From: Pinus tabuliformis | Lineage: Eukaryota > Streptophyta > Pinopsida > Pinales > Pinaceae | DNA: 64,000 nucleotides | Direction: 5' to 3' | Assembly: GCA_031772625.1 (NCBI GenBank) | Contig: CM062815.1 | Location: 119,730,989-119,794,988, forward strand | In this document: in pieces, positions 55,000 to 64,000 of the stretch | How positions within the stretch are numbered: position 1 is the first letter of the stretch | Layout: every line of letters starts with the position of its first letter | Program-made: the position numbers and the translations under genes | Notes under the pieces: generated by a model | The model's input: only the letters and a program-made list of their open reading frames with translations | Told to the model about the DNA's origin: nothing | Database searches by the model: none

Positions 55000-55158
55000 C
55001 TGCTTGAGCTCACCCAGAAGCTCATCCTCTTCTGGGTTGGTTTGTGTGGTGGCTGTCAGTCTCTCAGGAAAGGGTGGAATAGCCTTTGGTTCACTTTCCT
55101 GTTTATCTTCCTCATCCTCTGGGGGAGGAGGTTGGCGATCTGGTAGAGTCTTTCCCGA
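55000..55158 (-). other. E6 gag-pol joint
   Basis: About 160 bp of coding-like sequence between the two frames (LTATTQTNPEEDELLGEL-like text), part of the polyprotein link. No separate feature. Confidence 0.4.
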
Positions 55159-56796
55159 TCAAAGATTGATCTCCTGGATCTCCACAGCATAGGTAGGGCA
55201 TGAGGTTTCCCCAGTGTATACCTGTTGGGCCTGTCTATTGTTGGGGTTCGGGTTCGGTTGAGCAGGCATTTGAGGTTGCCTTGGAGGAGCAGGAGGTAAT
55301 GCCTGAGGTTGAACTGGTGGTGGAGGCAAAATGGAGGGAGGAGTATTGTACTGGGGCCTCCACCCCGACTGAGGTGCATTCCACTGAGGCTGTGGCTGGG
55401 CATGTGAATGATATGAATGAGAAGTAGGTTGAGTAGGGTACTGAGGTGGATAAGACCATGGAGGAGGCATGGACCAAGAAGGATGAGCAGGGGGACCCCA
55501 GGAAGGCATAGGAGTCGATTGGTTGGGGCTGTAATAAGCTTGAGGTGCCCCTTGCATTCCCTGTTGATAAGGTCTAGATCCTTGTGGCCTCCTTTGGTTG
55601 AGGTAATAGAGAGGTTCAGTGGGAGCTTCTGTCCCTTGGTACATGGCTTTAAACCCAGGTAAGGTTGGGCACTGATTTGTGGGATGGTCCTCCTCACAAA
55701 CAAAACATACTTCAACCGAATGCAATGGGCATTCGTTCTTAGGGTGTCTCCTTGTGCACCTAGGGCAGAAGACAGCCAAGGCTCTCTCAGCTTCTTCTTT
55801 CTTCTGCTGGATCCTGAATGTGTCCAGCTGCATGGCAATGGTCTGTCTCACCTCACTCTTGAGATCTTCTAATTGATTTGCAAGCTCATGTTTGGAGAAA
55901 GGGACACTAGTTGAGAGGAGGTTTCCCCTACCTCGTTTCCGAGCTGCCCTGGAGTGGTTTCTAAACACAGTCTTGATGTCCTCATAAGGCAGTTGGTAAA
56001 TTTCCCCCCCAGCTAACATGTGAAGGGTATCTAAGAGGTCTTCAGGGACTCCTCGGAGCAGGACCAACTTGAGGGATTCAGGGTCAAGTGTGCACCTGGC
56101 CCGCTTATAGCTAAGTTGGAACCTCTCCTCATAATCCTCTAAGGACTCATCATTTCCCATGGTCATCCGAAAGATTTCTCCCTTGGTTTCCTTAGACCTA
56201 CAATAATCCCTGTACTTGGTATTGAAAGCTTGTTGCATCTGAGCCCAAGTGGTGATACTATTCCCAGGTAAACCCATGAACCAGCGTAATGTTGCATCCT
56301 TAAGAGTTGAAGGGAAGAGTTTCAACTTTTTCTCATCTTCAGTATAGTCATAGGTTCTACAAAGGACAGCAAACTCAAATAGGAAGGTATCAGGATCTTC
56401 AGTAGTCAGTCCATGGAAGTGAGGTAAGGCGGAGGGGCTAATGTTCTTCATTTTCATCTCTCCATTGGTCTCTCGGATGGGGAAGGCACCTTCTATTCTC
56501 TCATCTTCTCTTCTATTGTCAGCCATAGCTTCAGATGGAGTGGTCCCTAACTCTTCTTCTACTATAGGATCTTTGTATATCTCGGGATGTTCGCCTATAG
56601 GTTCTTCTGGGTCACTGTCACCAAAGAAGAGAGAAGGGTGACTCAGTGATGTGGTGGGGGTGTTGGGTAGGAATTTGCCTGATTTATCTCGGTTCCTACG
56701 AGGCATGAAATGGAAAAGACTTTCTTTTTTTTTTATTGTTTTTGCTTTTTTTTTCCTTGGTACCTGCAAAACTGAAACAGATTGATCTATGACCAA
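55159..56796 (-). CDS. E6 gag, 545 aa
   Basis: Long open frame. Basic start (MPRRNRDKSGKF begins at 56706, residue 31, and is the likelier start because TTTTGCAG just upstream could be a splice acceptor). Capsid-like part about residues 118-300 (LPHFHGLTTEDPDTFLFEFAVLCRTYDYTEDEKKLKLFPSTLKDATLRWFMGLPGNSITTWAQMQQAFNTKYRDYC), two zinc clusters (CPRCTRRHPKNEC and CFVCEEDHPTNQC, about 350-385), then a Pro/Gln/Tyr-rich tail. Family role: particle shell and RNA binding. The frame looks whole. Confidence 0.88.
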   Translation of the reverse strand: MVIDQSVSVLQVPRKKKAKTIKKKESLFHFMPRRNRDKSGKFLPNTPTTSLSHPSLFFGDSDPEEPIGEHPEIYKDPIVEEELGTTPSEAMADNRREDERIEGAFPIRETNGEMKMKNISPSALPHFHGLTTEDPDTFLFEFAVLCRTYDYTEDEKKLKLFPSTLKDATLRWFMGLPGNSITTWAQMQQAFNTKYRDYCRSKETKGEIFRMTMGNDESLEDYEERFQLSYKRARCTLDPESLKLVLLRGVPEDLLDTLHMLAGGEIYQLPYEDIKTVFRNHSRAARKRGRGNLLSTSVPFSKHELANQLEDLKSEVRQTIAMQLDTFRIQQKKEEAERALAVFCPRCTRRHPKNECPLHSVEVCFVCEEDHPTNQCPTLPGFKAMYQGTEAPTEPLYYLNQRRPQGSRPYQQGMQGAPQAYYSPNQSTPMPSWGPPAHPSWSMPPPWSYPPQYPTQPTSHSYHSHAQPQPQWNAPQSGWRPQYNTPPSILPPPPVQPQALPPAPPRQPQMPAQPNPNPNNRQAQQVYTGETSCPTYAVEIQEINL

Positions 56797-57093
56797 CTAT
56801 AAAGATGCAGAATTAAACTGAAAGCAGAAAAGAACTAATCTACTTTGCTCAAATGAAAATGCAGGAATGGAAATGCTAGTCTACGCTTGCAGAAATGAAA
56901 TGCTAATCTATGAAAGCAGGAAATGCTAATCTATGAAAGCAGGAAATGCTGATCTATGAAAGCAGGAAATGTTGATCTATGAAAGCAGGAAATGCTAATC
57001 TATGAAAGCAGAATGGAAATGAAATAAACTACTTAGCAGAAGGCAAGAGTAAGAAAATAGAAGAAAAGCAACAATTACTAATACTCTGACGCT
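56797..57093 (-). other. E6 leader with 23-bp tandem repeat
   Basis: Short leader (about 300 bp). Five near-copies of GAAAGCAGGAAATGCTAATC (period 23) at about 56895-57012. Confidence 0.7.
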
Positions 57094-57111
57094 TCCCCGG
57101 CAACGGCGCCA
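57094..57111 (-). other. E6 primer-binding site, tRNA-Asp type
   Basis: Element-sense TGGCGCCGTTGCCGGGGA, the typical Athila site, six bases from the LTR end. Confidence 0.92.
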
Positions 57112-58573
57112 AAAACATGGTGGGCTCCAGTATTGTAGCAATAATGCTACAACTCCTGGGGCTTCCTATCTCTAATTTTATCAACCCGGTAGTTCGTACA
57201 AACTTGGAAGCGACGGTGTTGTATGCACAAGTACTAGCTCTTGTCGCAGCTGTCACTTGGTCAGCTGGCACAAGTCCGCTAGGGCTCAAGCCAACTTCTA
57301 TATGCTCTCAGAAGAAGCTTTCTAAATGATGGACGAAGGCTATCTCAAGGGAAATTGATCTACTTTGCAAAAATGAACTGAAAGCCAACCAAAGCATGGA
57401 AACCCTAGTAAACCCTAATCTGACTAGTTTAACTTCTATGGTGCAATAGTGAGAGTGCAAATGTCTACAAATGATGCCATTACTTCTAATGATGTGAAAT
57501 GAATGAACTCAAACTACTTCTATGAAAAAGAACATTGTTTTTGTATTTTTGCTTAAGTGGATGGAGTGATTATGAATTTGTTTCTTATTAGGGTTTGGCT
57601 GTGCAGAGGTGGTGCGAAGGGAGAGAAAGCTTGGGAAAGGTCAGGATGGCTAGGAGAGGTCCCAAAGGGTCCCTAGCATCAGTCCACAGAAGTCTACAAC
57701 GTTCAGATGCTCGGCAACCAAGTTTGCAGGCTTCTACAGGATGTCTGCAGGGGATCCTACAGGAAACTAAGGGATTCTACAGGAAATCTGCTAACTTCTA
57801 CAGGATGTGCTGTAAGTGGAAGTTTTGGGTGATGGTGAAGTGATGGAACAGTATGGGTGGATAGGTAAGGTGGAGATGGAGCTTGTGATGACTCAGGGGC
57901 AGAGAACCCGGATGGAGAAAGAGTGCACGAAGTGGTTGGTGGATAGAAGGATGGGATCAATGAAAGGTCAAAAAGATGAAGCTACGTGGGCAATGGAAGA
58001 GTTGGAAGGTGAACGAGCTGAACAGAGGTCGAGCAAGTGGCTTGAGGAGAGGTTAAGAAGAAGAATAAGGAAGTAGAATGATATGGAGCAGTGTAAATAA
58101 AACAAATGACTTATGTCTTGCACCAAAAACGAGAATTCATTAACCAGTGCTACCTGTGCTATTAAACCAATGAACAACGATGTAAATCATGAAGAAAAGT
58201 CGTGCATGGAATTGTAATGACGAAGTATGGCTCAAGAGCAAAATGCATGGAAGGATCCACGATTAAACCAACTGTGTTGCAGCTTGCATAAAAGTAGAAA
58301 GGACTGCGTTTTTTTTGGTGGTTGGTATAGACTGCACCCCAATCCCTAAACAGAGATGGCAGTGGAGGCACTAACAACCTTTTCTTGGAGCTCCAGTGGA
58401 TTACAAACCTCCTATCCTAATCTAAGCAACTGAAAGTAATTTAACCATAAGCTAATCCTACTCAATCTTATTAAAGAAATCAAATCAGCAACCTGTGTTC
58501 TTTGAAATGCATATCAAAACAAGGAAACAAAATGCTGGTAAGAAAGGTAAATAACACTACAAGAAGAGGAGAT

Positions 58574-58612
58574 CTATTGCTCTCAGGTTGGGCCCTAACC
58601 TGAGAGCTATAG
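58574..58612 (-). other. R-region hairpin in E6 5' LTR
   Basis: Copy of 45739-45777: 11 paired bases plus four outside one mismatch, loop of 7. It lies about 42 bases after AATAAA. Confidence 0.7.
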
Positions 58613-58780
58613 CTCCCTTAAAAGCTCAGAATTAGATCCAAATCTGCTTGCCTTTATTCATAATCAAAAGTCTAATGTCATGCCAAAACTGGCTTACAAA
58701 AACAAACACCGAGCTATGCTCAAAAATTACAATATCAGTCCAAAAGTTCAAAAAGCTCCTAACAAAGGCTACGGCCTTCA

Positions 58781-58788
58781 TATTTATA
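58781..58788 (-). promoter_or_regulatory. Putative TATA box of E6 5' LTR
   Basis: Element-sense TATAAATA, conserved in both LTRs. Transcript would start about 30 bases downstream, near 58750. Confidence 0.55.
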
Positions 58789-59219
58789 CAAAATGAAGAT
58801 CAAGCTGGCTTCCTCCATTCGTGGAGCTTGGCTGTCCAACTGAAATTCAAACTGCTGTAAAACTGCTGATCTTGTAGAACGTGTTGGCTGCCTTTAAGCT
58901 CGGTGGGGAGAGTCGTTAGAGCTTGGAGTTAAGGTGAAAATCACAAGGAGGGTGATCAAGACTATGGATAACCTCCCTATGAACCCGCAATGTCACCTTT
59001 GCTGTCTCCTTGTCTCCTTTTGCGTGGTCTTTTGCTCTCTTTAATGCCAAGAACCTGAAATCATCATGTATTAGTCGCATAGATATAATGCCTGCCCTTC
59101 TTCCTACAAACAACACGAATATACTAAGGAATGAATGCATAAGTGGTAAAATATGAATGGTTGAACAAGGTAAGTAGGCCAATATGAGCCCAAATTGTAC
59201 CAAAAATTGGGGCTCATCA

Positions 59220-59632
59220 ATTACTCTTTCTACCCTAGGTGAATCCGGACCACTAAAAGTTGGAGAAACAAACCCCGATGTTGGAGTAGCAGCAAATTCA
59301 CTTTCAGGCTTAGATATTTTGGGTTCTTCACCTATATCACTAGTAGATGAAAAGCTACCAGTGATTTCGGAGACAGACACTGACTGTGGATTATATTCTG
59401 CTACTGGCGTTTGAAAATCAGGATGTACTATCAAAGAAGATTCTCCTTCTTCCGGTGACCCAACTCTACTGTCTCTAGGAGTTACGAGGACTTTTAAGCC
59501 TTCAAGTTGGCTCGGTACTTCCTCAGGAGGTTGGCCCCAAAGTCTACGGGACTTCCTCAGTAACTCAGCCACATTTATAATCTCAGGAGACTGGCCCCGA
59601 AGTCTACGGGACTTTCTTGGTAATTCAGCCAC
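59220..59632 (-). pseudogene. E5 gag, N-terminal part
   Basis: Frame starting at Met 59632: MAELPRKSRRLRGQSPEIINVAELLRKSRRLWGQPPEEVPSQLEGL, with an internal duplication of a basic LPRKSRRLRGQ-type unit, then an acidic Ser-rich part. E6 interrupts it. The basic unit could bind RNA or act as a nuclear signal, by composition only. Confidence 0.65.
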
Positions 59633-61579
59633 AGTTAAAGACTTTTAACTACTTCACACGCAAACAAAGTAAAATCTCAATAAAAAGCACCTAAAGTCTC
59701 TAAAGAACCAAACAAATTTGAATCACATGCCTAAAGAATCTAAGAGATCAAACACACACAAACAGTAACTTTCCGGACCGAAAACACTAGTTGGTGATGA
59801 AATCCAACGTCGCAGAGTTAAGTACAGAAATGGCGGTTGGAACAGTTACCCCGGCAACCTGCTTAATGAATAGACTAGCACAACTTCCTCCACTTAACCG
59901 TCTCGAGTGAAGTGAACCCCCCAGAAAATCCAAGTGAGTCTAGCCGACGTCTGCTCCAGGTACAGTGGGATCTTCCCACCACTGTCACCTCAGGAAGAGT
60001 CCTAAAGAATATGGCCACTAAGGTTACCAACTGAGACAAATACACCTAGGGTAACAGTCTATGATCCGATACGCACGCAAGGGCAGAGTAGCAAGCTCAA
60101 TCCCCTTGAAGGCTCCTTGACATAATCCAAGGTTTACCAACAAGTGACCCCAAGCTCCTCGACAATGGTTAATCTGAGGTTTACCGTTTTTAATACGTGA
60201 ATATCTGGCATCGTTCCCAATGAGGAAGGATTGATTCCCACACTGGTTCGGACATGATCTCGTGCTTCTCCTTTAAGAGGAGCTTTCCTAGAGCATAAAT
60301 GCAACAATTGGATTTCTTCCCTACCACAAGATACAGCTACTTGTTTGTTTTTACTGTCTTGGAGAGTTAATTACTCTCCTACTCCAAGACACTAGCCTAA
60401 GCTAAGTTGGTGTATCAGAGCCCTAGAAATAAAAATGTTACTAGGTGAATTTTACTTTAAGCGTTAATTTTAGTGGTTTTTGTTTAAGTCCAAAGGTGCG
60501 GAGATGAAACTCGTGGTATGAAGACTCGACTCAAAATCACTAAAAATGCACCTAAGATGATCTAAACAATCTTTTTCTCTTCGATGAACTTCTAAACTAA
60601 GAAAGAGTTTGAGAATGCAAATACTCTGTAAACACAAATCATTCTCAATTAAACAAATTAAAAGAAGAGCTTTTCCTTTCCAAAGCACTCAAAACGAGAC
60701 AACTAATTATTTCACAAAAATTTCCCTTTTTCGTTTCAAAGCATTCGATCACTACAAAAAACAAACTTTTTCAAAAGAGATTTTTTTATATTTTGTAAAT
60801 AAAACACTCAAAACTAATGAAAATGACTAACTTTGAGAGCTACAAACTATAAAAACCTATTTGAGGTCAAAGCCTACTAAAAGTCTTTTTTAAGGATGTT
60901 TTACCCAGCTAGATGCAAGCTAAGGACTAATTTATGCATAATCACAAATCAGTCAAGAACAACCAATTTTGTTTTCTTTTTGAAAATGAAAATCCAAACT
61001 CTCAAATACAAGCTTTTCGAAGTTTTGAAATGAGAAAATACAAAGCGGATTCCTCAACAAGGGGAGATTTCATACATGGTCAGACTCATAAGAAGGCTGG
61101 TAGACACTAAGGTGATCTGAAGTCCCTACAGCTTCTAAGCTCAGAGCCACTACACAACCAAAATGAAAAACAAACCCAACAAGCAAAACTCCTAGGAATT
61201 TCACCTAAAACCCTAACACTAGCGAAATCAATCCAAGGAAAGTTTTTGACAAGGTACACACAGGTCTGGGCAATGGATAAAACCTATAAACAAATTCTAA
61301 ACTGATAAAAAAGAGAAAAATTTAAAATTTCTCAAAATTTTGACAGGGTACGCAGGCAACCTGTTTACACAGGTGCGTTCACGCTCTGTGCACAAAGTAA
61401 AAGCGCGTACAGGTATGCACTGTGCTTAACTCAGAGGGTGCGTACTTCTCCCAAAACTATGAAAAATAAAAACTAACTCAAAATTAACTAAAATCACCCA
61501 ATCCCACAATCATCAAGCCAAAAACAGAAACAAAAATAAAGTTTCTCAGGTCAAAGTAAAAACAAGGAAAAAAATCAAT
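59633..61579 (-). other. E5 leader
   Basis: Almost 2 kb without a recognised gene. The GC-rich stretch at about 61330-61450 resembles 35225-35375 and the LTR module at 32985-33090. The rest is AT-rich with no repeat I could define. Confidence 0.5.
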
Positions 61580-61597
61580 TCCCCAGTGGAGTCGCCA
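61580..61597 (-). other. E5 primer-binding site, Tat type
   Basis: Element-sense TGGCGACTCCACTGGGGA, three bases from the LTR. Differs from the E2 site by one base. Confidence 0.9.
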
Positions 61598-61600
61598 TTT

Positions 61601-62657
61601 TGTCACACGGAATAAGTCGATCTTGCGGACAAGATAGACCTTCCTAGAATCTAAAGAAGACCTAATGACAAGCAAACCAACCAGACACTATCTTTCTCTA
61701 AATATGCTTTAATAAACAATAGCAAACAAGTGTTTTTAGGGCCTACCTTAGGTCCAATGCAAGCTTGTGGATGCCCTAGCTTCTCCGATCCAAATGAGCT
61801 CCTTTTCGTGAATCTGCAAACACAAACAAGGCAAACAAATTAAATAGCACCTGAAAATCCAATTGCATAAAACATATTTAACATGAAAGTCAAGGACTCC
61901 ATGAAACAAATAACATAAGATACTTGTTGAGAAAAATGAGTTTGATTGTATTAATCCAAAAGAAGAAGAACCTTACAACCTTTGCCTTGACGCTGTACAA
62001 GCTCCTCCCAGGGTCCAGCAAGAAGTCTCCTCTACTTTGACAAGTTTCACTCACTCCCCAATGAAACCAAAAAAGGTATGTGATCTCTCCTCTTTAGGCT
62101 TAACTAGGAAGTCTTGATTTCATCATCATTTACCCTAAAAAATGTTCAGCTTCTAACCTCTCCAGCAACCAGCCCAATGCCTGTATTTATAGTGCAATGG
62201 AGGGAGGTTACTAGGTCCTCCTTCAAAGGGATAAAGCCCTCCTTCAAAGGGATAGCTCCTCTCGTCAAGGGATTAGCTCCTTCTCTTTTGGGATGCATAA
62301 ACCACCTCAGAGCGAACAATCCACGTCAAAATTCCTTCTAGAAACCTCTAGAATTAACCCAAAGTGAGTTTTTTAAGATAAAACTTGTGCCTTTTGACTT
62401 TCACAGGGGTCCACACCTACACCGTTAGGGACAGAGTGGGAAAGTCCGCAGCTTTTGTACACAGAAGGTGCGGGACCGCAGGTGACCATGAGAGAAAGTG
62501 TGGAACCAGAGTTACATTGATTTTTATTGTCTTTCTCTCATTTCCAAAGCTTGATTTTGAAGAGCTGAGGTCTGAGACTTACTTAGGAGGACAGTACAAG
62601 TGATGATAGACCCATACTGACTGCAAATAATCATGATGACGATATTTTTGTGTAACA
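61601..62657 (-). repeat. E5 5' LTR
   Basis: 1057 bp, about 3% different from 32182-33238 by eye. TATAAATA in element sense at 62184-62191; GGTCCGCA module at about 62404-62510 in U3. Followed by target duplication AGGTG. Confidence 0.93.
62184..62191 (-). promoter_or_regulatory. Putative TATA box of E5 5' LTR
   Basis: Element-sense TATAAATA, kept at 32765-32772 in the other LTR. Confidence 0.5.
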
Positions 62658-62662
62658 AGGTG

Positions 62663-63037
62663 TACCCGTAACCCCACTTTGTGGGGTCTGGGGTAGCGCC
62701 TCAGAAAATTTTGGTTTTGGACCCTATGTTAGGTTGGGCGGATCCACCTATGGTTTTGTGCATGATTTTCGCACATGTTTTTTGGACGCGATGGTTTTCA
62801 GTCCATGGCATTGGAAGTGATGCTTTTTGGTCCATGGTATTGGATGCTTTGGCATGTATAAATATGTATTATAACATTGAAAGGAACATAATGAAAAATC
62901 AAGTTGGTAGTCCCAGTTTTGGGATCTAAGGGAAATCTCTGTGTATATGTGTTTTATGTGTTATGCTCTCGCATTGTTTATTTTCTGCGTTTTAGAATTT
63001 GTATACAAGTAATTTTTGAACGAGGTTAAAACCTACA
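62663..63037 (+). repeat. E7 5' LTR, second part
   Basis: Continuation after E5. It begins with a GTACCCGTAACCCC stretch typical of copia LTRs and ends CCTACA. TATAAATA at 62857-62864. Together with 32057-32181 it gives about 500 bp. Confidence 0.6.
62857..62864 (+). promoter_or_regulatory. Putative TATA box of E7 LTR
   Basis: TATAAATA in the LTR, about 180 bases before its end. Confidence 0.45.
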
Positions 63038-63169
63038 TTTGCTGTCAGAGTTGTTTTGGCTTCAAGGGGATGCCTTTGTTGCTGAGGGGTTTCGCTCGAG
63101 CCTGTGGTAGACCCTGTTCAGTGGGAGATCTGTGAGATCAATTCTAGTGGATTTTGGTGGTGAAAGAAG

Positions 63170-63766
63170 ATGACGAGCAGTGGAAAGATAGATATCGAGA
63201 AATTTAATGGTCAGATTTTTGAGTTATGGAAACTCAAGATGGAGGATCTATTGGTGGATAAAGATCAGTGGATCATGGTAGATCCGGGTACTAAACCAAC
63301 AGGAGTGTCTGATGAAGAAAGGAAGAAGTTGGATCAAAAGGCAAAGAGAACAATATGATTATGTGTCTCAGATTCAGTATTGCTAAATGTATCAGGGGAA
63401 GCTACGGCAAAGGCTTTGTGGGACAAGTTAGGGACTTTGTACCAATCTAAGTCTCCGGGGAATAAACTGTTCCTACAGAAAAAGTTGTGTAACCTGAGGA
63501 TGAAAGATGAAGACTCAGTGACAAAGCATCTGAACGCATTTAATACTGTGGTAAGTGAGTTAGCATCTGTTGATATTAAAATTTCAGATGAAGATAAGTG
63601 CATCACTTTGTTGTGTTCTCTACCAGATTCGTGGGATAGTCTGGTTATTGCAATAGGTAGCAATACAACTGCCTTGCAGTTTGATGAAATAGTCTCATCC
63701 TTGTTGACAGAGGAGATGAGACGGAAAAATATAGAGAGCCAGAATCGTGGTGCCTTGTCTATATGA
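63170..63766 (+). pseudogene. E7 gag
   Basis: Reads MTSSGKIDIEKFNGQIFELWKLKMEDLLVDKDQWIMVDPG (63170-63358), then ATAKALWDKLGTLYQSKSPGNKLFLQKKLCNLRMKDEDSVTKHLNAFNTVVSELASV and LLCSLPDSWDSLVIAI (63380-63766), the standard plant copia gag. A zinc knuckle region (CWKSRKEGHYKRDC) lies at about 63862-63903. Family role: particle shell and RNA binding. Degraded. Confidence 0.8.
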
Positions 63767-64000
63767 GGACGGTCCCAGAACAAAAACAAAAATAAGTCAT
63801 CGAGTGGGAGATCTAAATCTAGAGGGAGATCTAAATCTCCAGGAAAACCTATAAAGTTGGTGTGTTGGAAAAGCAGAAAGGAAGGGCACTACAAAAGGGA
63901 TTGTAAATCTAAAGCTCCTGATAAAGGAAAGGGATCTGATGATGCTCCTTCTATAGAGGCTAAAACCACCTCAGATGAAGGTGAGGATGTGTACTTGGCT
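63767..64000 (+). pseudogene. E7 gag C-terminal part with zinc knuckle
   Basis: Ser/Lys/Arg-rich text (RSKSRGRSKSPGK) and the zinc knuckle, then an acidic start of the protease link. Cut by the window edge. Confidence 0.6.

Larger units (their letters stand above)
44283..59219 (-). mobile_element. E6, Athila-like Ty3/gypsy element, most complete here
   Basis: LTRs 44283-46385 and 57118-59219 (about 2.1 kb), perfect target duplication ATTAC (44278-44282, 59220-59224), Asp-type primer site, gag and pol frames, and four downstream frames. Roughly 35-40 LTR differences by eye (about 1.8%), so it is younger than E5, into which it inserted (gag). The coding part looks nearly whole, with perhaps one or two breaks. 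Length 14.9 kb. Confidence 0.94.
57118..59219 (-). repeat. E6 5' LTR
   Basis: 2102 bp, 35-40 differences from the 3' LTR by eye. TATAAATA at 58781-58788, AATAAA at 58654-58659, hairpin 58574-58612, TTCTACAGGA cluster 57732-57805 (about 1 kb after the TATA box in element sense, thus in R/U5). Confidence 0.94.
32182..62657 (-). mobile_element. E5, Tat-like Ty3/gypsy element with antisense gene
   Basis: LTRs 32182-33238 and 61601-62657 (1057 bp each), perfect target duplication AGGTG (32177-32181, 62658-62662), Tat-type primer site (61580-61597) and polypurine tract shared with E2. Element-sense order: leader, gag, zinc region, protease, RT, RNase H, integrase, extra RNase H, antisense plant-mobile-domain gene, long 3' noncoding region. 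It contains E6. Roughly 32-35 LTR differences by eye (about 3%). Coding is broken, with several breaks. Own length without E6 is about 15.5 kb. Confidence 0.92.
63040..64000 (+). mobile_element. E7, Tork-like Ty1/copia element (cut by window edge)
   Basis: A degenerate initiator-Met-type primer site at about 63040-63052 (TGCTGTCAGAG against TGGTATCAGAG), short leader and gag; continues past 64000. Its 5' LTR was entered by E5. Relative of E3 by gag type. About one break or more in the visible gag; age unknown, as no second LTR is visible. Confidence 0.65.

Overview
The window is intergenic DNA from a large-genome land plant, built almost entirely of LTR retrotransposons inserted into one another. 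I found no host single-copy gene, tRNA gene, rRNA gene or CRISPR array. The lineages are Athila-like and Tat-like Ty3/gypsy and Tork/Tnt1-like Ty1/copia, which are plant-specific. Old, diverged elements that keep both LTRs suggest slow turnover, as in gymnosperms, but the sequence alone does not prove the group.

Layout, with E1 as the outer host. E1 (Athila-like, + strand) fills the left half: partial 5' LTR (1-1345), primer site, leader, gag, pol, then a long 3' noncoding part with a hairpin-rich array (29246-30560) and a probable polypurine tract near 31731. Its gag carries three insertions: E2 (2548-10400, Tat-like, +, no RT or integrase recognised), E3 (10456-15603, copia, -) and E4 (15678-24268, Ty3/gypsy of unassigned lineage, -). 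From 32057 a copia element, E7 (+), begins; its 5' LTR is split by E5 (32182-62657, Tat-like, -), and the gag of E5 is split by E6 (44283-59219, Athila-like, -). E7 runs off the right edge.

The nest is well supported. E3, E4, E5 and E6 have perfect 5-bp target duplications (CTATG, GATAG, AGGTG, ATTAC) and E2 has one with a single mismatch. By-eye LTR divergence is roughly 1.3% for E2, 1.8% for E6, 3% for E5, 7% for E3 and 8% for E4, which agrees with the nesting order (E6 younger than E5). E6 is the most complete element; E1 is the most decayed.

The most interesting material is noncoding. E2 and E5, two diverged Tat-like elements, share a dispersed family of small hairpins whose stems vary while the loop keeps a GACTC..TAAAA core. 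E1 carries about 40 copies of a palindromic unit that also occurs in its LTR. E6 carries a TTCCTGTAGAA motif dozens of times, in noncoding DNA and in more than one reading frame of its own proteins, with LTR copies in the opposite orientation. E5 also holds an antisense gene of plant-mobile-domain type with a probable intron, and an extra RNase H domain placed after the integrase.
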